Positions 1 to 8,513 of a stretch of DNA of 64,000 nucleotides are shown here, one piece after another. The stretch is from DASWJZ01 sp963805325 (lineage in GTDB: Bacteria > Pseudomonadota > Alphaproteobacteria > Rhizobiales > Afifellaceae), in assembly GCA_963805325.1 (NCBI GenBank), contig CAWDTS010000002.1, positions 372,001 through 436,000 of the forward strand, read 5' to 3'. Position 1 is the stretch's first letter. Every line of letters starts with the position of its first letter. A program made the position numbers and the translations under genes. A model generated the notes under the pieces. It ran no database searches. It was given only the letters and a program-made list of their open reading frames with translations, and was not told the origin of the DNA.

Positions 1-1
1 G

Positions 2-685
2 ATGGTCACGATCTCGACCCGCGTCCGTCGCTTCGATGCGGTCAAGGCCGTCGCCGAGCGCTTCGACAACGTCTATTGCTCGGTCGGGACGCACCCACAC
101 AATGCGCATGAGGAGCTCGACGTAACTGCCGACGATCTCGTGCAAATTGCCAAACATCCAAAAGTCGTGGCGATCGGAGAGGCGGGGCTCGATTATCACT
201 ACGACAACTCGCCACGCGAAGCGCAGGCGGCGGGGCTGCGCACCCATATCGCAGCAGCCCGGACGAGCGGCCTGCCGCTCGTGATCCACGCGCGCGCCGC
301 GGATACCGATCTCGCCGCCATGTTGCAGGAGGAAATGAGCCGGGGCGCCTTTCCCGCTGTTCTGCATTGCTTTTCGTCGGGCCGCGCGCTCGCCGAGACA
401 GGGATCGCGCTCGGCCTCTATGTGTCTCTCTCCGGCATTCTGACGTTCAAGAACTCCCAAGAGATCAGGGATATAGCGCGGGATCTTCCAGCAGATCGGA
501 TACTCGTCGAGACCGATGCGCCGTACCTCGCGCCGCCGCCGCACCGGGGGACGCGGAACGAGCCGGCCTATGTCGTGGAGACCGCTGCGGTGCTCGCCAA
601 GACGCGCGGCGTCAGCGCGGAGGAAATCGCCGCTCAGACGACGGAGAATTTCTTCCGGCTCTTCTCCAAAGTGCCGCGGCGCTGA
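2..685 (+). CDS. TatD family metal-dependent hydrolase (5' partial)
   Basis: Metal-dependent DNase/hydrolase of the TatD amidohydrolase superfamily. The 227 visible residues carry the family marks in order: a GTHPH segment (~29), GEAGLDYHYD with a metal-binding Glu (~59), the IHAR histidine (~96), LHCFSSG (~122) and ETDAPYL with the catalytic Asp (~171). The N-terminal metal-binding HxHxD segment, about 35-40 residues, lies before the window, so the apparent start near base 2 is only the first in-frame Met. The gene stops 9 bases before the next gene, an MBL-fold hydrolase, and the pair is probably one operon. In related genomes this gene commonly sits downstream of metG and holB. The family assignment is firm; the physiological substrate is not known from sequence. 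Confidence 0.93.
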   Translation: MVTISTRVRRFDAVKAVAERFDNVYCSVGTHPHNAHEELDVTADDLVQIAKHPKVVAIGEAGLDYHYDNSPREAQAAGLRTHIAAARTSGLPLVIHARAADTDLAAMLQEEMSRGAFPAVLHCFSSGRALAETGIALGLYVSLSGILTFKNSQEIRDIARDLPADRILVETDAPYLAPPPHRGTRNEPAYVVETAAVLAKTRGVSAEEIAAQTTENFFRLFSKVPRR

Positions 686-694
686 GGCGGCACC

Positions 695-1507
695 TTGAGC
701 GATTTCTTGCGCTTCACGATCCTTGGATGCGGCTCGTCACCCGGCGTGCCGCGGATCGGCGGCGACTGGGGCGCCTGCGACCCTTCAAACCCGAAGAATC
801 GGCGGAGGCGCTGCTCGCTCCTTGCGCAACGCATCTCGCGTGACGGGGACTTCACCAACGTCCTCATCGACACAAGCCCCGACCTTCGCGAACAGGCGCT
901 CGCGGCCGGAATTGACACGCTCGACGGCGTGCTCTTCACGCATTCCCATGCCGACCACATCCACGGGATCGACGACCTGCGCGGGTTCGTCATGAACATG
1001 CGGAGGCGGGTCGAAGTCTATGCGGACGCAGTGACTATGGCGCGCCTCAAGGAAGCCTTCGGCTATTGCTTCGAAACGCCGCCCGGCAGCGACTATCCGC
1101 CGATCGCCAATGCAAATCCGATCCAGCCCGGCGAAACGGTGACGATCGAAGGCAAGGGCGGCGGCATCACCGCGCTGCCAATCGCACAGACCCACGGGCG
1201 CATCGCGTCTCTTGCGTTTCGCTTTGGCGGCCTTGCGTATTCGCCCGATGTCAGCGGGCTCGACGCTGAAGCCGAACGCAATATGCAGGACCTCGACGTC
1301 TGGATCGTCGACGCACTCAGGCCGCGGCCGCATCCAAGCCATTTCTCTCTGTCGGAAACGCTCGAATGGATCCAGCGGCTGAAGCCGAAACGTGCAATCC
1401 TGACCCATATGCATGTGGATCTCGATTACGAGGCGCTGCGGCGCGAGCTGCCGGAAAACGTCGAGCCGGCCTATGACGGCATGGTGATCGAGCTGCTATA
1501 CGCCTAG
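695..1507 (+). CDS. MBL-fold metallo-hydrolase (PhnP-like)
   Basis: Metallo-beta-lactamase-fold hydrolase of 270 residues. The zinc-binding motif HSHADH is at ~83-88, preceded by the GCGSSPGVP loop near residue 11 typical of the PhnP/RNase Z-like branch. Further metal ligands are plausible at YSPDVSG (~185) and LTHMHVD (~252). The start is TTG at 695, nine bases after the tatD stop; no better start lies near the conserved N-terminus. The tatD-MBL pair recurs in Alphaproteobacteria. PhnP relatives cleave cyclic phosphodiesters, but this gene is not in a phosphonate operon, so the substrate is open. Confidence 0.9.
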   Translation: MSDFLRFTILGCGSSPGVPRIGGDWGACDPSNPKNRRRRCSLLAQRISRDGDFTNVLIDTSPDLREQALAAGIDTLDGVLFTHSHADHIHGIDDLRGFVMNMRRRVEVYADAVTMARLKEAFGYCFETPPGSDYPPIANANPIQPGETVTIEGKGGGITALPIAQTHGRIASLAFRFGGLAYSPDVSGLDAEAERNMQDLDVWIVDALRPRPHPSHFSLSETLEWIQRLKPKRAILTHMHVDLDYEALRRELPENVEPAYDGMVIELLYA

Positions 1508-1578
1508 ACGCTTCCGGCGCGTGCCGGCGCCGTCTAAGTTCGCCGACGTGTCAAACCGACTCGCCGGAGCTTAGCGCC

Positions 1579-1788
1579 ATGAAATCGACCGCCGTCGCAT
1601 TCCTGCTTTGGTGCCTGTGCTTCCTCGGCCTTTGCGGATTGCACCGCATCTACGTTGGACGCGTCGGCACGGGCATCCTGTGGCTCCTGACGCTTGGACT
1701 GCTCGGCATCGGCCAGCTAATCGATCTCTTTCTGCTTGGCTCGATGGTGCGCATCGCCAACCTTGAAACCGCCGTCGGGCGGGCATGA
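1579..1788 (+). CDS. TM2 domain membrane protein
   Basis: A 69-residue inner-membrane protein that is essentially one TM2 domain: a first hydrophobic helix (~5-22), the short turn GLHRIYVGR with the family's charged residues, and a second helix pair through GTGILWLLTLGLLGIGQLIDL. Length and spacing fit single-domain bacterial TM2 proteins. The function of the family is unknown. It lies 71 bases after the MBL gene and 55 before ddl, same strand; operon membership is uncertain. Confidence 0.82.
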   Translation: MKSTAVAFLLWCLCFLGLCGLHRIYVGRVGTGILWLLTLGLLGIGQLIDLFLLGSMVRIANLETAVGRA

Positions 1789-1843
1789 AGGCTGAATTTC
1801 GCATGCCGTCCGTCCTTAGCGTTTTAGTTCCATAATATATCTT

Positions 1844-2935
1844 ATGCGAATCATGGATACCGAAGCCCCGCCGAGCAGATTGCGTATCGCCGTCCTCTTT
1901 GGCGGGCGTTCGGCCGAGCACGATGTCTCGGTGCTCTCAGCGACGAACGTCATGCGGGCGCTTGACCCAGCGAAATACGATGCCGTTCCCATCTTCGTTA
2001 CCCGCGAAGGACAATGGCTGCTCAGCGGCTTCGATGACGGCACACTGGCGAAGCCTTCAAGTGGCACCGAAGTCTGCCTCGTGCCGGGCGGACACGGACG
2101 AATGATGGCGATCCCAACCGACGGCGCGGCTTACGAGCTTCCGTCGATTGGAATCCTCTTTCCGGTGCTGCATGGCCTGCATGGCGAGGACGGCGCTGTT
2201 CAAGGACTTGCCGAGGTCGCGCGTGTGCCGCTCGTCGGCTGCGGCATTCTTGGTTCGGCTACCGCGCTCGACAAGGACATCGCCAAGCGCCTTCTGAACG
2301 AGACCGGCCTGCCCTCCGCGCGATCCGTCACCATCCACCACGGCGCCGCGCCTTCCTTCGAGGCGCTTCGGAGCGCGCTCGGGCTTCCACTGTTCATCAA
2401 GCCGGCGCGCCAGGGGTCCTCCGTCGGGGTCAGCAAGGTCTCGGACGAAGGAGCATATGCGGCGGCGCTCGCCGAGGGCTTCAGGCATGACAGCAAGCTG
2501 CTGGCCGAAGAATTCATTCGCGGCCGCGAAATCGAGTGCGCTGTGCTGGAGGACCCCGAAGGCGGCCTCTTCGTCTCGCGTCCGGGCGAGATCGTCCCGG
2601 CGGAAAGCCACGGCTTCTACACCTACGACGCCAAATACATCGACGCTGACGGCGCGGCTTTGAGCGTGCCGGCGGAGCTGCCACAGGAGATTGAAGACGA
2701 TATCCGCGCGATAGCCGCCAAGGCCTTCCGCGCAGTTGGCTGTGACGGCATGGCCCGAGTGGACTTTTTCGTGACGGCGGACCGGCGCATCCTCGTCAAC
2801 GAGCTCAACACCATCCCGGGCTTCACCGATATCAGCATGTATTCCAAGGCGATGGCGGTAAGCGGCGTCAGCTATTCGCAGACCATCGACCGCCTGATTG
2901 CGCATGGGCTCGCGCGCGCCAGTCGATCAGGCTGA
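1844..2935 (+). CDS. ddl: D-alanine--D-alanine ligase
   Basis: ATP-grasp ligase that joins two D-alanines for peptidoglycan precursors in the cytoplasm. At 363 residues it has the expected length for the DdlA-like type. Visible features are the N-terminal substrate loop LFGGRSAEHDVSV (~18), the ATP-grasp lysine/glycine loop KPARQGSSVGVSK (~185), MARVDFFV (~303) and the terminal catalytic segment NELNTIPGFT (~322). ATG at 1844 or 1853 could be used; neither has a good Shine-Dalgarno and the upstream stretch is AT-rich. It stands alone, away from the mur/fts cluster that usually holds ddlB. Confidence 0.93.
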   Translation: MRIMDTEAPPSRLRIAVLFGGRSAEHDVSVLSATNVMRALDPAKYDAVPIFVTREGQWLLSGFDDGTLAKPSSGTEVCLVPGGHGRMMAIPTDGAAYELPSIGILFPVLHGLHGEDGAVQGLAEVARVPLVGCGILGSATALDKDIAKRLLNETGLPSARSVTIHHGAAPSFEALRSALGLPLFIKPARQGSSVGVSKVSDEGAYAAALAEGFRHDSKLLAEEFIRGREIECAVLEDPEGGLFVSRPGEIVPAESHGFYTYDAKYIDADGAALSVPAELPQEIEDDIRAIAAKAFRAVGCDGMARVDFFVTADRRILVNELNTIPGFTDISMYSKAMAVSGVSYSQTIDRLIAHGLARASRSG

Positions 2936-2993
2936 CGGCCCGCGAGCAAACGCCGCCTTGCATTGCCTCCCGACGACCCTGATCTGACGAGCC

Positions 2994-3296
2994 ATGGAAA
3001 AGCCCAAGCCACGCGTCGCGATCACCTATTGCCGCCAGTGCAACTGGCTCATGCGCTCCGCCTGGATGGCGCAGGAGCTGCTCTCGACGTTCTCCGAGGA
3101 CCTCGGCGCGGTCGCGCTCGTTCCATCCACAGGCGGCGCATTCCAGATCGAGGTTGACGGCGTGGTCGTTTGGGAGCGCAAACGCGACGGCGGCTTCCCG
3201 GACGCGAAGGCACTCAAGCAGCGTGTCCGCGATGCCATCGACCCGGGACGCGATCTCGGGCATGTGGACCGCGGATCGACGGAGCCGACGCCGTGA
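2994..3296 (+). CDS. SelT/SelW/SelH family (Rdx) protein
   Basis: Small thioredoxin-like protein (100 residues) of the SelW-type Rdx family. The redox motif CRQC is at ~13-16, in the context ITYCRQCNWLMR; the second position is an ordinary cysteine, not selenocysteine. The STGGAFQIEVDG segment is the typical second half. The stop codon overlaps the mazG start (GTGA), suggesting translational coupling. The family is presumed redox-active; its partner is unknown. Confidence 0.88.
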   Translation: MEKPKPRVAITYCRQCNWLMRSAWMAQELLSTFSEDLGAVALVPSTGGAFQIEVDGVVVWERKRDGGFPDAKALKQRVRDAIDPGRDLGHVDRGSTEPTP

Positions 3297-4126
3297 AGCC
3301 CGGCAAGGACATCAAGGACCTGATCGCAATCATGGCGCGGCTCAGAGCGCCTGAGATCGGGTGCCCGTGGGACCTGAAGCAGGATTTCCGCTCCATTGCG
3401 CCTTATACGATCGAAGAGGCCTACGAGGTCTCCGACGCCATTGAGCGCGGCGACTTCGACGACCTGAAGGACGAGCTTGGCGACCTGCTGCTGCAAGTCG
3501 CGTTTCACGCGCAGATGGCGACGGAGGAAGATCGGTTCGACTTCGGGGACGTCGTGGAAGCGATCACCAGCAAGCTCATCCGCCGCCATCCGCATATTTT
3601 CGGCAATCTGGACCTTTCGGACGCAGCGGCGGTCAAGGAGCGCTGGGACGAGATCAAGGTTGAGGAAAAGGCGGAGCGGGCAGCAAAACGCGCGGCGAAC
3701 GGCGAGGCGGCCGACGGACAGGAATTCCTCGCCGACGTACCAATTGCCCTCCCCGCGCTGGCGCGCGCCGAGAAGCTTCAGAAACGCGCCGGCAAGGTCG
3801 GCTTCGACTGGAACGATCCACGCGCTGTCCTGGACAAGATTCGCGAGGAGATATCTGAGGTCGAGGCGGAGTTAGCTGAGCCGCAAGGGGCGGCCGATCG
3901 CGTGGAGGACGAGATCGGCGACCTTCTTTTCGCAGTCGCCAACCTGGCGCGCCACCTGAAGGTCGAGCCAGAGACGGCTCTGATGCGCGCCAACGCAAAA
4001 TTCGTCAGGCGCTTCCGTCACATCGAGACGGCACTTAAGGCGCAAGGACGCGCACTTCACGACGCCACGCTCGACGAGATGGAAGCGCTCTGGAACGAGG
4101 CGAAGGCATCAGAACGCAGTAATTGA
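3293..4126 (+). CDS. mazG: Nucleoside triphosphate pyrophosphohydrolase MazG
   Basis: Hydrolyses (d)NTPs to the monophosphate and pyrophosphate, cleaning the nucleotide pool. The protein of about 277 residues holds two MazG modules. The first, near residues 20-130, has the metal-binding EExxE-type helix EEAYEVSDAI followed by KDELGDLL. The second, near 180-250, has EEISEVEAEL and EDEIGDLLF. I chose GTG at 3293 because it overlaps the previous stop by four bases and gives the usual N-terminus; an open frame extends upstream to 3170 but overlaps the SelW gene. mazG close to hflX-hfq is a common alphaproteobacterial arrangement, though here the two groups converge. Confidence 0.93.
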   Translation: MKPGKDIKDLIAIMARLRAPEIGCPWDLKQDFRSIAPYTIEEAYEVSDAIERGDFDDLKDELGDLLLQVAFHAQMATEEDRFDFGDVVEAITSKLIRRHPHIFGNLDLSDAAAVKERWDEIKVEEKAERAAKRAANGEAADGQEFLADVPIALPALARAEKLQKRAGKVGFDWNDPRAVLDKIREEISEVEAELAEPQGAADRVEDEIGDLLFAVANLARHLKVEPETALMRANAKFVRRFRHIETALKAQGRALHDATLDEMEALWNEAKASERSN

Positions 4127-4202
4127 AGAAAACGCCGCTGCGCTCAGCGGACGCCGGTTGCCGGCGCCCCCAACCAAGGCAATACGAAAGCCGAAGCCGG
4201 CG

Positions 4203-4283
4203 TCACTTTCTCGTGGTGAACCACTGCGAAAAGATCGCGATGACAATCAACACAATGACTATCCACCCTTGGACTTCGGTCAT
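4203..4283 (-). CDS. Predicted 26-residue single-helix membrane protein
   Basis: A very short frame in the 316-base gap between the convergent mazG and hflX genes. It reads MTEVQGW, then a hydrophobic run of Ile/Val/Leu/Ala, then FTTRK at the C-terminus: one transmembrane helix with a positively charged end. A strong Shine-Dalgarno (AAAGGGGGA) sits about 6 bases before the ATG at 4283. I see no homologue by eye. The ribosome site and membrane-helix composition are the whole case; conservation in relatives would decide. The rest of the gap holds nothing recognisable. Confidence 0.5.
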   Translation of the reverse strand: MTEVQGWIVIVLIVIAIFSQWFTTRK

Positions 4284-4442
4284 GCGGTGTCCCCCTTTGG
4301 CGAAAGTCGCGGTTTTCCATGACGGGCAGCGACTCAATCGTGTGATCTTACAACCAAGCGTGAGGGGCGGCGCGCGTAAATCCCAAGATTCCGGCCAGGG
4401 TGTTGATAACGTCGCCAGAGAACCGCAAGCCCTGCACAGCCG

Positions 4443-5849
4443 TCAGCCGCGCGTCTCCGCCGCAACCGCGATGTGTTCGCGCTGCGCCCACTCGCGGAAG
4501 GGCGCAAGTCGCTTCTCGGCGACACGGACCTTAAGCCGGGCGCGGCCGGTCTCCGGATCGTCGCTTCGCTCGAGAACCTCGGTGTTGCGATAAAGCCAGG
4601 GAGCCGCGCCGAGCTGGTCAGCGCCAAGCTCGACGGTGACGGTCGGGCGTCCGCCGGCGAGGGTTTTCTCGATCGTCTCAAGCAGCGCTTCTACGCCCTC
4701 CCCAGTCACAGCCGAAACCAACACCGCAGGCGGCTCGGCGCTCGCCGCGCGTTGGCGGAGCACGTCACGTTGCGCCGGGTCCAGACGGTCGGTCTTGTTC
4801 CACACCTCGACGATACGGCGCTCATCACCTGGATGGATGCCGAGCTCGCCGAGGACGGCGACGACGTCGGCCGCCTGCTGCTGCGTTTCCGGTGAGGCGA
4901 TGTCGCGGACGTGCAAGATAAGATCGGCCTCAAGCACCTCTTCGAGCGTGGCACGGAAGGCGGCGACAAGCATCGTCGGCAGGTCGGAGATGAAGCCGAC
5001 AGTGTCGGAGAGGATCACCTCCTCGCCATGCGCAAGCCGCACGCGCCGCAGCGTCGGATCGAGGGTTGCAAAGAGCATGTCCTTGGCGAGCAGCTCCGAA
5101 CCGGTCAACCGGTTGAAGAGCGTCGACTTTCCGGCGTTCGTGTAGCCGACCAGCGCGACGATCGGGCGGGGCACGCGCTTGCGCTCGGCACGATGACCGG
5201 CGCGCATGTTGCTCACGCGCTCAAGGTCAGATTCGATCTTGTTGATGCGGGCCTGGATCTGCCGGCGGTCGGCTTCGATCTGCGTCTCGCCCGGGCCACC
5301 GAGAAAGCCGAAGCCGCCGCGCTGACGCTCAAGGTGCGTCCACGATCGGACGAGCCGGCTCTTCTGATAGTTCAGATGCGCCAACTCGACCTGCAGGCGC
5401 CCTTCGCGTGTCTGCGCACGCTCGCCGAAGATCTCGAGGATCAGCCCGGTGCGGTCGAGGAGCTTCGCCGACCACGCCTTCTCGAGGTTGCGTTGCTGAA
5501 CGGGGCTGACGGGATGATCGACGATGACCACCTCCGCGTCGTTGATGCGAACGAGTCCGGCGATCTCCTCCACCTTGCCCGTCCCGAACAGCGTCGCGGG
5601 CGTCGGCTTGCGCAGCGGGACGATGAAGGCCGCGGCGACGTCGAGCCCGATCGCCTCCGCGAGGCTGACGGCTTCCGCAAGTCGCGCCTCGCTTGAGCGC
5701 GGCGTCGAGCCGGGCTCATCTCTGTGGTCGCGCCGCTCCGGCAGAACGACGAGTGCCCGGGTCGGAGGCGCGACAGTCGCGCGTCCGCCCTCTCGCGCCG
5801 CATCGCCGCGGGCGCGCTCGTCGTCGTTACGCCGATCGCGTGGCTTCAA
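4443..5849 (-). CDS. hflX: GTPase HflX
   Basis: Ribosome-associated GTPase that splits stalled or heat-damaged 70S ribosomes. The 468-residue protein has the N-terminal HflX domain with its glycine-rich linker (FLGGPGETQIE), a coiled-coil region, and the G domain: G1 GYTNAGKST, G2 near FATLDP, G3 DTVGF and G4 NKTD. The start is TTG at 5849, overlapping the hfq stop by four bases (TTGA); the first 40 residues are charged and poorly conserved. The hfq-hflX operon is conserved across Proteobacteria. Transcription probably comes from in front of hfq. Confidence 0.95.
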   Translation of the reverse strand: MKPRDRRNDDERARGDAAREGGRATVAPPTRALVVLPERRDHRDEPGSTPRSSEARLAEAVSLAEAIGLDVAAAFIVPLRKPTPATLFGTGKVEEIAGLVRINDAEVVIVDHPVSPVQQRNLEKAWSAKLLDRTGLILEIFGERAQTREGRLQVELAHLNYQKSRLVRSWTHLERQRGGFGFLGGPGETQIEADRRQIQARINKIESDLERVSNMRAGHRAERKRVPRPIVALVGYTNAGKSTLFNRLTGSELLAKDMLFATLDPTLRRVRLAHGEEVILSDTVGFISDLPTMLVAAFRATLEEVLEADLILHVRDIASPETQQQAADVVAVLGELGIHPGDERRIVEVWNKTDRLDPAQRDVLRQRAASAEPPAVLVSAVTGEGVEALLETIEKTLAGGRPTVTVELGADQLGAAPWLYRNTEVLERSDDPETGRARLKVRVAEKRLAPFREWAQREHIAVAAETRG

Positions 5850-6100
5850 TCGCCCTCGCCTGCCTCTTCCGCTTCCGGCTCGAAGAGCTGTACGGGATGT
5901 GACGGCATCACCGTGGAGATGGCGTGCTTATAGACAAGCTGTGAATGCCCGTCACGCCGCAGCAACAGGCAGAAATTGTCGAACCAGGTGACGACGCCCT
6001 GCAGCTTCACACCATTTACGAGAAAGATCGTCAGCGGAATTTTCGCCTTGCGAACATGATTTAGGAACGTGTCCTGCAGGTTGTGAACTCTGTCAGCCAT
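5846..6100 (-). CDS. hfq: RNA chaperone Hfq
   Basis: Hexameric Sm-like protein that pairs small RNAs with mRNAs. The 84 residues contain Sm1 (QDTFLNHVRKAKIPLTIFL region, with NGVKLQG) and Sm2 with YKHAIST, the alphaproteobacterial form of the usual YKHAIS motif. The C-terminal tail is short and acidic, as in rhizobial Hfq. It sits directly before hflX. The trkA gene often placed between ntrX and hfq in relatives is absent here: 168 bases separate hfq from the aminotransferase and hold no gene. Confidence 0.97.
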   Translation of the reverse strand: MADRVHNLQDTFLNHVRKAKIPLTIFLVNGVKLQGVVTWFDNFCLLLRRDGHSQLVYKHAISTVMPSHPVQLFEPEAEEAGEGD

Positions 6101-6268
6101 TGTTTTATCGGCCCCGGCCTTTTATAGAATTTCGCCGATAGATTGCCCTTTTTGCAGTGCACTGTCACCCCCTTGCCGTGCAGCGCAGGGCAGCCATCCA
6201 GGCGAAATCCTTGCGGATTACGTTTCCGGCCAGTGGGGGCTTACGCGTGTCGCCGGCTCGGAATCGCG

Positions 6269-7129
6269 TCACGCCACCTTTTCAGCGACGTCGTGGAAGG
6301 CGGCCCGAAGCTGCGTAGCGATGCTGCCGGGATGGCCGTTCGCGACGGCCTCCCCGTCGATCCTGACGACCGGCATCACCACCGTGGTCGCCGCGGTAAT
6401 GAAAGCCTCGCGCGCGGCCTTGGCTTCCGCCACGGTGAACTTTCGCTCCTCCACCTTGAAGCCGGCGCGGCGGGCGACCTCGGTCACCGTGATCCGGGTG
6501 ATGCCGGGGAGGATGCCGGTGCCGTTCGGGCGGGTGACGAGCACTCCGTCCTTGGTGACGATCCATGCCGTCGTGGAGGCGCCTTCGGTAACGTAGCCGT
6601 CGCGGTCGACAAACCACGCCTCGCGCGCTCCGGCCGCCCTCGCCTTCTCCTTCGCGAGAACATTTGGAAGCAGAGAAACGGATTTGATGTCGACGCGCTC
6701 CCAGCGATTGTCGGGAAGGGTGATGACGCCGACGCCTTCCGCGGCCGCGCGATCGCCCTTTGCGCGCAGCACGCTCTTCGCCGTCACGACAAGCGCCGGC
6801 GCGGTCCCCTTCGGCGGGAAGGGATGATCGCGCGGCGCCACGCCGCGGGTCACCTGCAAATAGACGAGCCCATCGCTGATACGGTTCCGCCTCACCACTT
6901 CACGGATAACCACCTTCAGCGCCGAACGCGGCATGGGCATCGCGATCGACAATTCGCGCAGCGAGCGTTCGAGCCGGTCGAGGTGGTGCGTCTCATCGAC
7001 GATCGCGCCGTCCCAAATCTCGCAGACCTCATAGACGCCGTCGGCGAACTGATAGCCGCGATCTTCGACGTGCACCGCCGCTGCACGGTGCGGCAGGTAG
7101 CGTCCATTCACGTAGGCAATGCGCGACAT
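6269..7129 (-). CDS. D-amino-acid transaminase (class IV PLP aminotransferase)
   Basis: Fold-type IV PLP enzyme of 286 residues, closest in pattern to D-alanine aminotransferase (Dat). Markers are the N-terminal YVNGRYLPH, the Lys in VDIKSVSLLPN that would carry PLP (~145), EGASTTAWIV (~180) and GILPGITR (~205). The gene begins 4 bases from the ntrX stop on the same strand, so it is likely co-transcribed with the ntr genes; relatives show the same neighbour. A branched-chain (IlvE-like) specificity cannot be excluded, but the sequence around the active site looks more like Dat. Confidence 0.88.
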   Translation of the reverse strand: MSRIAYVNGRYLPHRAAAVHVEDRGYQFADGVYEVCEIWDGAIVDETHHLDRLERSLRELSIAMPMPRSALKVVIREVVRRNRISDGLVYLQVTRGVAPRDHPFPPKGTAPALVVTAKSVLRAKGDRAAAEGVGVITLPDNRWERVDIKSVSLLPNVLAKEKARAAGAREAWFVDRDGYVTEGASTTAWIVTKDGVLVTRPNGTGILPGITRITVTEVARRAGFKVEERKFTVAEAKAAREAFITAATTVVMPVVRIDGEAVANGHPGSIATQLRAAFHDVAEKVA

Positions 7130-7133
7130 CGGA

Positions 7134-8495
7134 TCAGACCCGCAGGCTCTTCAACTTGCGATGCAGCGCGGAGCGCTCCATGCCGACGAACTCCGCGGTG
7201 CGCGAGATGTTGCCGGAGAAGCGATTGATCTGCGCCGTCAGATATTCGCGCTCGAAGACCTCGCGCGCCTCACGGAGCGGCAAGGACATGATGTGCGCGC
7301 CACCCTGCGACGGCGTCGAAGGCAGAATCTCGCCGATCTCCTTGGGCAGCATATCGGCGCTGATCACCGAGTCCGGATCGCCGCGTGCCAGGATCATCAG
7401 CCGCTCGACATTGTTACGAAGCTGCCGAAGGTTGCCCGGCCAATCGTGCGCCTGCAGTACGGCCATCGCGTCGTCACCGATCTTGCGGGGCGGAAGGCCG
7501 GTCGATCCTGCGATCTGGCCCATGAAATGGGCCACGAGCTCCGGCACGTCCTCGCGCCGCTCGGCAAGAGCGGGAACGCGAAGCGGCACCACGCTCAGCC
7601 GATGGAAAAGGTCTTCGCGAAAACGGCCCTCGCCGATCGCCGCCTCAAGATCGCGCGCCGTGGAGGAAAGGATACGCACATCCACCTTCACCTTGGTCGA
7701 ACCCCCGACGCGTTCGAAGGTCTGTTCAACCAGCACACGCAGGATCTTGTTCTGCGTCTCGCGCGGCATGTCGGCGATCTCGTCGAGATAGAGCGTGCCG
7801 CCGTGCGCCTCTTCGAGCGCACCGACGCGACGTCCCGTACCGTTCTGCGGCTCCGTCCCGAAAAGCTCCCCTTCCATGCCTTCCGGTGTGATCGCCGCGG
7901 CGTTCAGCACGATAAATGGCCCGCCGGCGCGCTGCGAGCGCATGTGGATCACGCGCGCCGCCTGTTCCTTGCCGGCGCCGGAGGGCCCGAATATCATCAC
8001 GCGGCTGTTCGTCGGCGCCACGCGCTCGATCGTCTGGCGCATGTGGTTCATGATGCCGGACGAGCCGACCATGTCCTCGGTGTCGCCGCTTCGCTGCCTG
8101 AGGTCAGCCACTTCGCGCCGCAGCCGCGAGGCTTCGAGTGCGCGCTGCGCCACCAGCACGAGGCGGTCGGCCTTGAACGGCTTCTCGATGTAGTCGTAGG
8201 CGCCGCGCTTGATGGCGGAGACCGCGGTCTCGATGTTGCCGTGGCCCGAAATGATCACCACTGGAAGGTCGGGGTCCTGCGCGTGCACCTCGTCGAGGAG
8301 AGACAGACCGTCGAGGCGGCTGCCCTGCAACCAGATATCAAGAAAAAGAAGGCTCGGCCGCCGCGCCGCAATCGCCCCCAAGGCACTGTCGCTGTCGCTG
8401 GCCGTACGCGTGCCGTAGCCCTCGTCGCCGAGGATGCCGGCCACGATTTCCCGGATATCGGCCTCGTCGTCGACAACAAGTATGTCAGCCGCCAT
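7134..8495 (-). CDS. ntrX: Nitrogen assimilation response regulator NtrX
   Basis: DNA-binding response regulator of the NtrYX pair, 453 residues. The receiver domain (1-120) begins DILVVDDEADIR and has the phospho-acceptor Asp in LFLDIW (~53). The AAA+ domain (~140-370) has Walker A GPSGAGKE and Walker B GGTLYLDEI. The C-terminal Fis-type helix-turn-helix ends with ERSALHRKLKSL. The sigma-54-contacting GAFTGA loop is replaced by a divergent GTEPQNGTG segment, as known for alphaproteobacterial NtrX, so it probably does not activate sigma-54 in the usual way. It follows ntrY by 18 bases. Confidence 0.95.
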   Translation of the reverse strand: MAADILVVDDEADIREIVAGILGDEGYGTRTASDSDSALGAIAARRPSLLFLDIWLQGSRLDGLSLLDEVHAQDPDLPVVIISGHGNIETAVSAIKRGAYDYIEKPFKADRLVLVAQRALEASRLRREVADLRQRSGDTEDMVGSSGIMNHMRQTIERVAPTNSRVMIFGPSGAGKEQAARVIHMRSQRAGGPFIVLNAAAITPEGMEGELFGTEPQNGTGRRVGALEEAHGGTLYLDEIADMPRETQNKILRVLVEQTFERVGGSTKVKVDVRILSSTARDLEAAIGEGRFREDLFHRLSVVPLRVPALAERREDVPELVAHFMGQIAGSTGLPPRKIGDDAMAVLQAHDWPGNLRQLRNNVERLMILARGDPDSVISADMLPKEIGEILPSTPSQGGAHIMSLPLREAREVFEREYLTAQINRFSGNISRTAEFVGMERSALHRKLKSLRV

Positions 8496-8513
8496 GGTTC
8501 TCTCCCGGTCTTG

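Noticed and set aside
4123..4593. Plus-strand open frame in the mazG-hflX gap
   Set aside because: Low-complexity, basic sequence with no domain; runs into the 3' end of hflX and overlaps the better supported 26-codon minus-strand ORF.
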